Assembly: GCA_964494005.1 (NCBI GenBank)
Contig: CAZBQE010000044.1
Location: 1 to 7,975 of the forward strand
Origin: CAJBLF01 sp964494005
GTDB taxonomy: Bacteria; Patescibacteriota; Gracilibacteria; Absconditabacterales; Absconditicoccaceae
DNA length: 7,975 bases
Direction of reading: 5' to 3'
Below the pieces are notes generated by a model. It was not told the origin of the DNA. It did not search any database and saw nothing but the letters and a program-made list of their open reading frames with translations. A program made the position numbers and the translations under genes. Positions 6,080 to 7,975 of this stretch are shown one piece after another (position 1 is the stretch's first letter; each line of letters opens with the position of its first letter).

Positions 6080-7141
6080 ATGGACTTTGACATCAAAAAA
6101 AACTATTACGAGATTCTCGGCGTCAGTGAAGACGCAAGCCCGGAAGAAATTAAGAAAGCTTTTAAAAAAGCTGCAGTCAAACATCATCCGGATAGATGAG
6201 GAGATAAAAAAAAGTTTCAAGAAATGAACGAAGCCTATCAAGTCATCGGCGATGAAAAGAAAAAATCACAATACGACGCATATAGGAAGAATGGATTCGA
6301 TCCATCAGGATTCGGAGGATTTGGTGGTGGATGAGGATTTGGTGGTCAGGGAAATTTTGATTTCTGAGATTTTGATATTGGAGATATTATGGGGGGTATT
6401 TTTGGTGGAGGATTCGGCTGATGATCCAGAAGAAAAAGCGTCCAAGGTGGAGAAGATATCCAAGTAGCTATAGATATCAGTTTTGAAGAATCGTATCTCT
6501 GAGTAAGCAAAAAAATCGCCTACACCAGACTCAAAAAAGTTACCGGCGCGGAAGAAAAAACCTGTGAAACCTGTAAAGGTCAAGGAAGAGTCATTCAGCA
6601 AGTTAGTACGCCATTTGGCGTTATGCAAAGCCAGGGAGCATGTCCTAAGTGTGGAGGAAGCGGAAAAATATTTACGAAAGATGGTAAAGTCTTGGAGAAT
6701 GGAGGACTAGAAAAAGCAAAAGAGACCTTGGAAGTAAAAATACCTGCAGCAATCAAAGCGGGTGCATATATCAAATTTGCGAGCAAAGGAGACGAATCTT
6801 CTGCTCATCATACAGGTGATCTCTATATCCAAATCAATGTTATTTCCTCGAAATTATACGAAAGAAGAGCTGACAATCTTTATACCAAAGCCAAAGTCAG
6901 CATCTATGATATGGTTCTCGGCGGAGAACTGACTATCGATCATCCAGAAGGAAAATTGAAAATCAAGGTACCAAAAGGAACGCAAGTTGGTGATATGATC
7001 AAAATCAGCGGAAAATGATTCGGCAGTGGTGGTGTTTTTAGTAGAAAAGGGGATTTGTATGTGATACCTCAAGTCGATATCCCGAAAAAATTATCTAAAG
7101 AGGAAGAAAAACTTTGGAAAGAATTAAAAGGTAAAAAATAA
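6080..7141 (+). CDS. dnaJ: DnaJ (Hsp40) co-chaperone with a single zinc centre
   Basis: Stimulates the DnaK ATPase and delivers unfolded proteins in the cytoplasm. 353 residues (E. coli 376), with seven TGA read as Gly: residues 40, 85, 96, 114, 115, 141 and 313. The J domain is residues 4-65 with HPD at 36-38, directly followed by the RGGD sequence in which TGA is the first Gly. A Gly/Phe-rich linker spans about 72-116. SYLG-VSKKI (TGA = Gly141) opens the substrate domain, and SGKGFG at 311-316 is a conserved C-terminal motif with TGA at 313. The cysteine-rich domain has only CETCKGQG (162) and CPKCGGSG (188), matching repeats 2 and 3 of the usual four; repeats 1 and 4 are gone. The start is the ATG just before the J domain; no Shine-Dalgarno. 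Likely heat-regulated, given the CIRCE-like site. No dnaK or grpE is adjacent. Confidence 0.96.
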
Positions 7142-7160
7142 TATATACTAATTTCTTTTT

Positions 7161-7183
7161 GTCCGCTGTGGCGGACTTTTTTT
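7161..7183 (+). terminator. Rho-independent terminator of dnaJ
   Basis: GTCCGC (7161-7166), loop TGTG, GCGGAC (7171-7176), then seven T (7177-7183). It lies 19 nt after the stop codon. Confidence 0.92.
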
Positions 7184-7769
7184 GTTTTTTTTGATTTTCA
7201 ACGGATTTTCTCTACTTCATCAGCCGATTTTCTTTGTCTTTTTTTTAAAAAAACTAGATAAAAAGCATATTAAAACAACTTTTTCTCAGAGTGTTATTTT
7301 TTGTTCTGGAATTTTTACTCGATGATGATAGTCAGCGAAGTCACTGCAAAAGCCAAAGAGCGAATATTTCCACCCAGGTAAAAACTTTTGTCCTACTTTT
7401 GTCCATTTTTTTCTACTTTTACTCCATTACAATCTCTTGCGGTAATAAGCAAGTACCATGCCAAGATGAATCATTGATATGATTATCCGCTGGACTTACT
7501 CTTCTTACCTTATGTTTGCATGGCAACAAACAAAATCTGCCCGCCGAACTTTCGGCCTAAATCCGGAATTTGTAACGCGGGCTTTCTTATGGTTTATATC
7601 TCACATATAAACACTCGACACCGCATGCGACTGATCATCGCGTGAATATACTTCCTACGCTAGCAAAGGGAAGCCGAAGAAATGATTTCGCTCATCAAGG
7701 CATCATTTCAGATATTGCATCTATTGATGAACTACGTGAATACAAGTTAAACAATCAAAAACTAAAATT
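7184..7769. other. 586-bp stretch without a supportable gene
   Basis: I see no family I recognise in any frame. It holds an 11-bp near-repeat ACTTTTGTCCT/ACTTTTGTCCA (7384-7405) and T-rich tracts, then a more GC-rich part from about 7490 to 7690. Short ORFs overlap in different frames there: 7479-7610, and a frame open from 7576 to a TGA at 7771-7773. That TGA overlaps the next gene's ATG as ATGA, a standard-code style of coupling. None is convincing as a protein, so it may be a decayed gene or foreign intergenic DNA. Confidence 0.5.
7592..7612 (+). repeat. Inverted repeat, 8-bp arms
   Basis: GTTTATAT (7592-7599), CTCAC, ATATAAAC (7605-7612): a perfect inverted repeat without a T run, so not a terminator. 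It lies in the GC-richer unassigned stretch. Role unknown. Confidence 0.6.
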
Positions 7770-7975
7770 ATGAAACAGTTTGTTTTCTTGGCAGTAATGT
7801 TGCTCATGATAATGAGCGCCTGCCAAAAAGAGGAGATTTCTCCAGCTATAGAACCAGATTTTACTGCTGTTGAAGAAAATGCCTCTAGTACTATCGAAGA
7901 TTCTTTATCTTCGGACGATGTACATCTTAAAATTTCGTCTTCAAGTATTTTGAATGCGACAAATGCAAATCAAAT
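7770..7975 (+). CDS. Lipoprotein, N-terminal part, runs off the window
   Basis: 68 complete codons from ATG 7770; the gene continues past the end. It has a short n-region (MKQF), a hydrophobic core and cleavage site ending ...MIMSAC, with the lipid-bearing Cys at 18, then acidic, Ser-rich sequence. After the Cys comes Q-K-E-E, which resembles the Q-K-(D/E)-(D/E) lipoprotein export signal described for Bacteroidota surface lipoproteins. No TGA and no Gly occur in the visible part, so the genetic code here cannot be tested. The passenger domain is not visible; function unknown. There is no Shine-Dalgarno, with an A-rich leader. Confidence 0.72.
   Translation, partial: MKQFVFLAVMLLMIMSACQKEEISPAIEPDFTAVEENASSTIEDSLSSDDVHLKISSSSILNATNANQ

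Noticed and set aside
7291..7482. Plus-strand 63-codon ORF
   Set aside because: Low-complexity Phe/Ser-rich product from T-rich DNA; no promoter, family or start signal.
1..7975. CRISPR array, tRNA, rRNA or insertion sequence
   Set aside because: No spaced direct repeats, no cloverleaf with a CCA-type acceptor, no rRNA signature and no transposase motif were seen.

Overview
The window reads as a chromosome fragment from a bacterium that decodes UGA as glycine, as in candidate phylum Gracilibacteria (BD1-5/GN02) and its relative Absconditabacteria (SR1). The basis is direct. Four long genes stay open across about 28 in-frame TGA codons, and several of these fall where the protein family has an invariant glycine: CxGPH and SGH in ThrRS, HPD-R-GG and KGFG in DnaJ. 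DNA is AT-rich, and no gene start has a clear Shine-Dalgarno sequence. Five candidate promoters all have a 16-bp spacer between the -35 and -10 hexamers.

Layout. Positions 4-1881 (minus) hold thrS, threonyl-tRNA synthetase. Its leader, about 1900-2072 (minus), carries a classical attenuator: a 17-codon peptide MRHAQLTITTTTTTTIA with seven consecutive Thr codons, an antiterminator and an overlapping terminator with a U8 tail. Positions 2170-4178 (plus) hold a large acidic protein of unknown function. It is interrupted by an in-frame TAA and by a 10-N gap, has a 54-bp tandem repeat, and ends at a strong terminator. Positions 4387-5466 (plus) encode a divergent WecA/MraY-type membrane glycosyl-1-phosphate transferase.

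Positions 5467-5900 have no convincing gene on the plus strand. On the minus strand they contain two consecutive promoter-RNA-terminator units of about 108 and 172 nt, interpreted as undescribed small RNAs. Positions 5938-7141 (plus) hold a dnaJ unit: promoter, CIRCE-like inverted repeat at the predicted transcription start, a 5' UTR with a tandem repeat, dnaJ with only one of the two usual zinc centres, and a terminator.

Positions 7184-7975 look different: richer in G+C in part, with no readable UGA-Gly gene. They end in the start of a lipoprotein whose C-Q-K-E-E sequence resembles the Bacteroidota surface-lipoprotein export signal. This end may be acquired DNA or a chimeric join.

The most notable system is the threonine-codon attenuator on thrS, because ribosome-mediated attenuation is known mainly from proteobacterial biosynthetic operons and other bacteria often control thrS with T-boxes. 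The tandem small RNAs and the CIRCE-like dnaJ operator come next. Everything here was read by eye: homology, folding and promoter calls are not computed.
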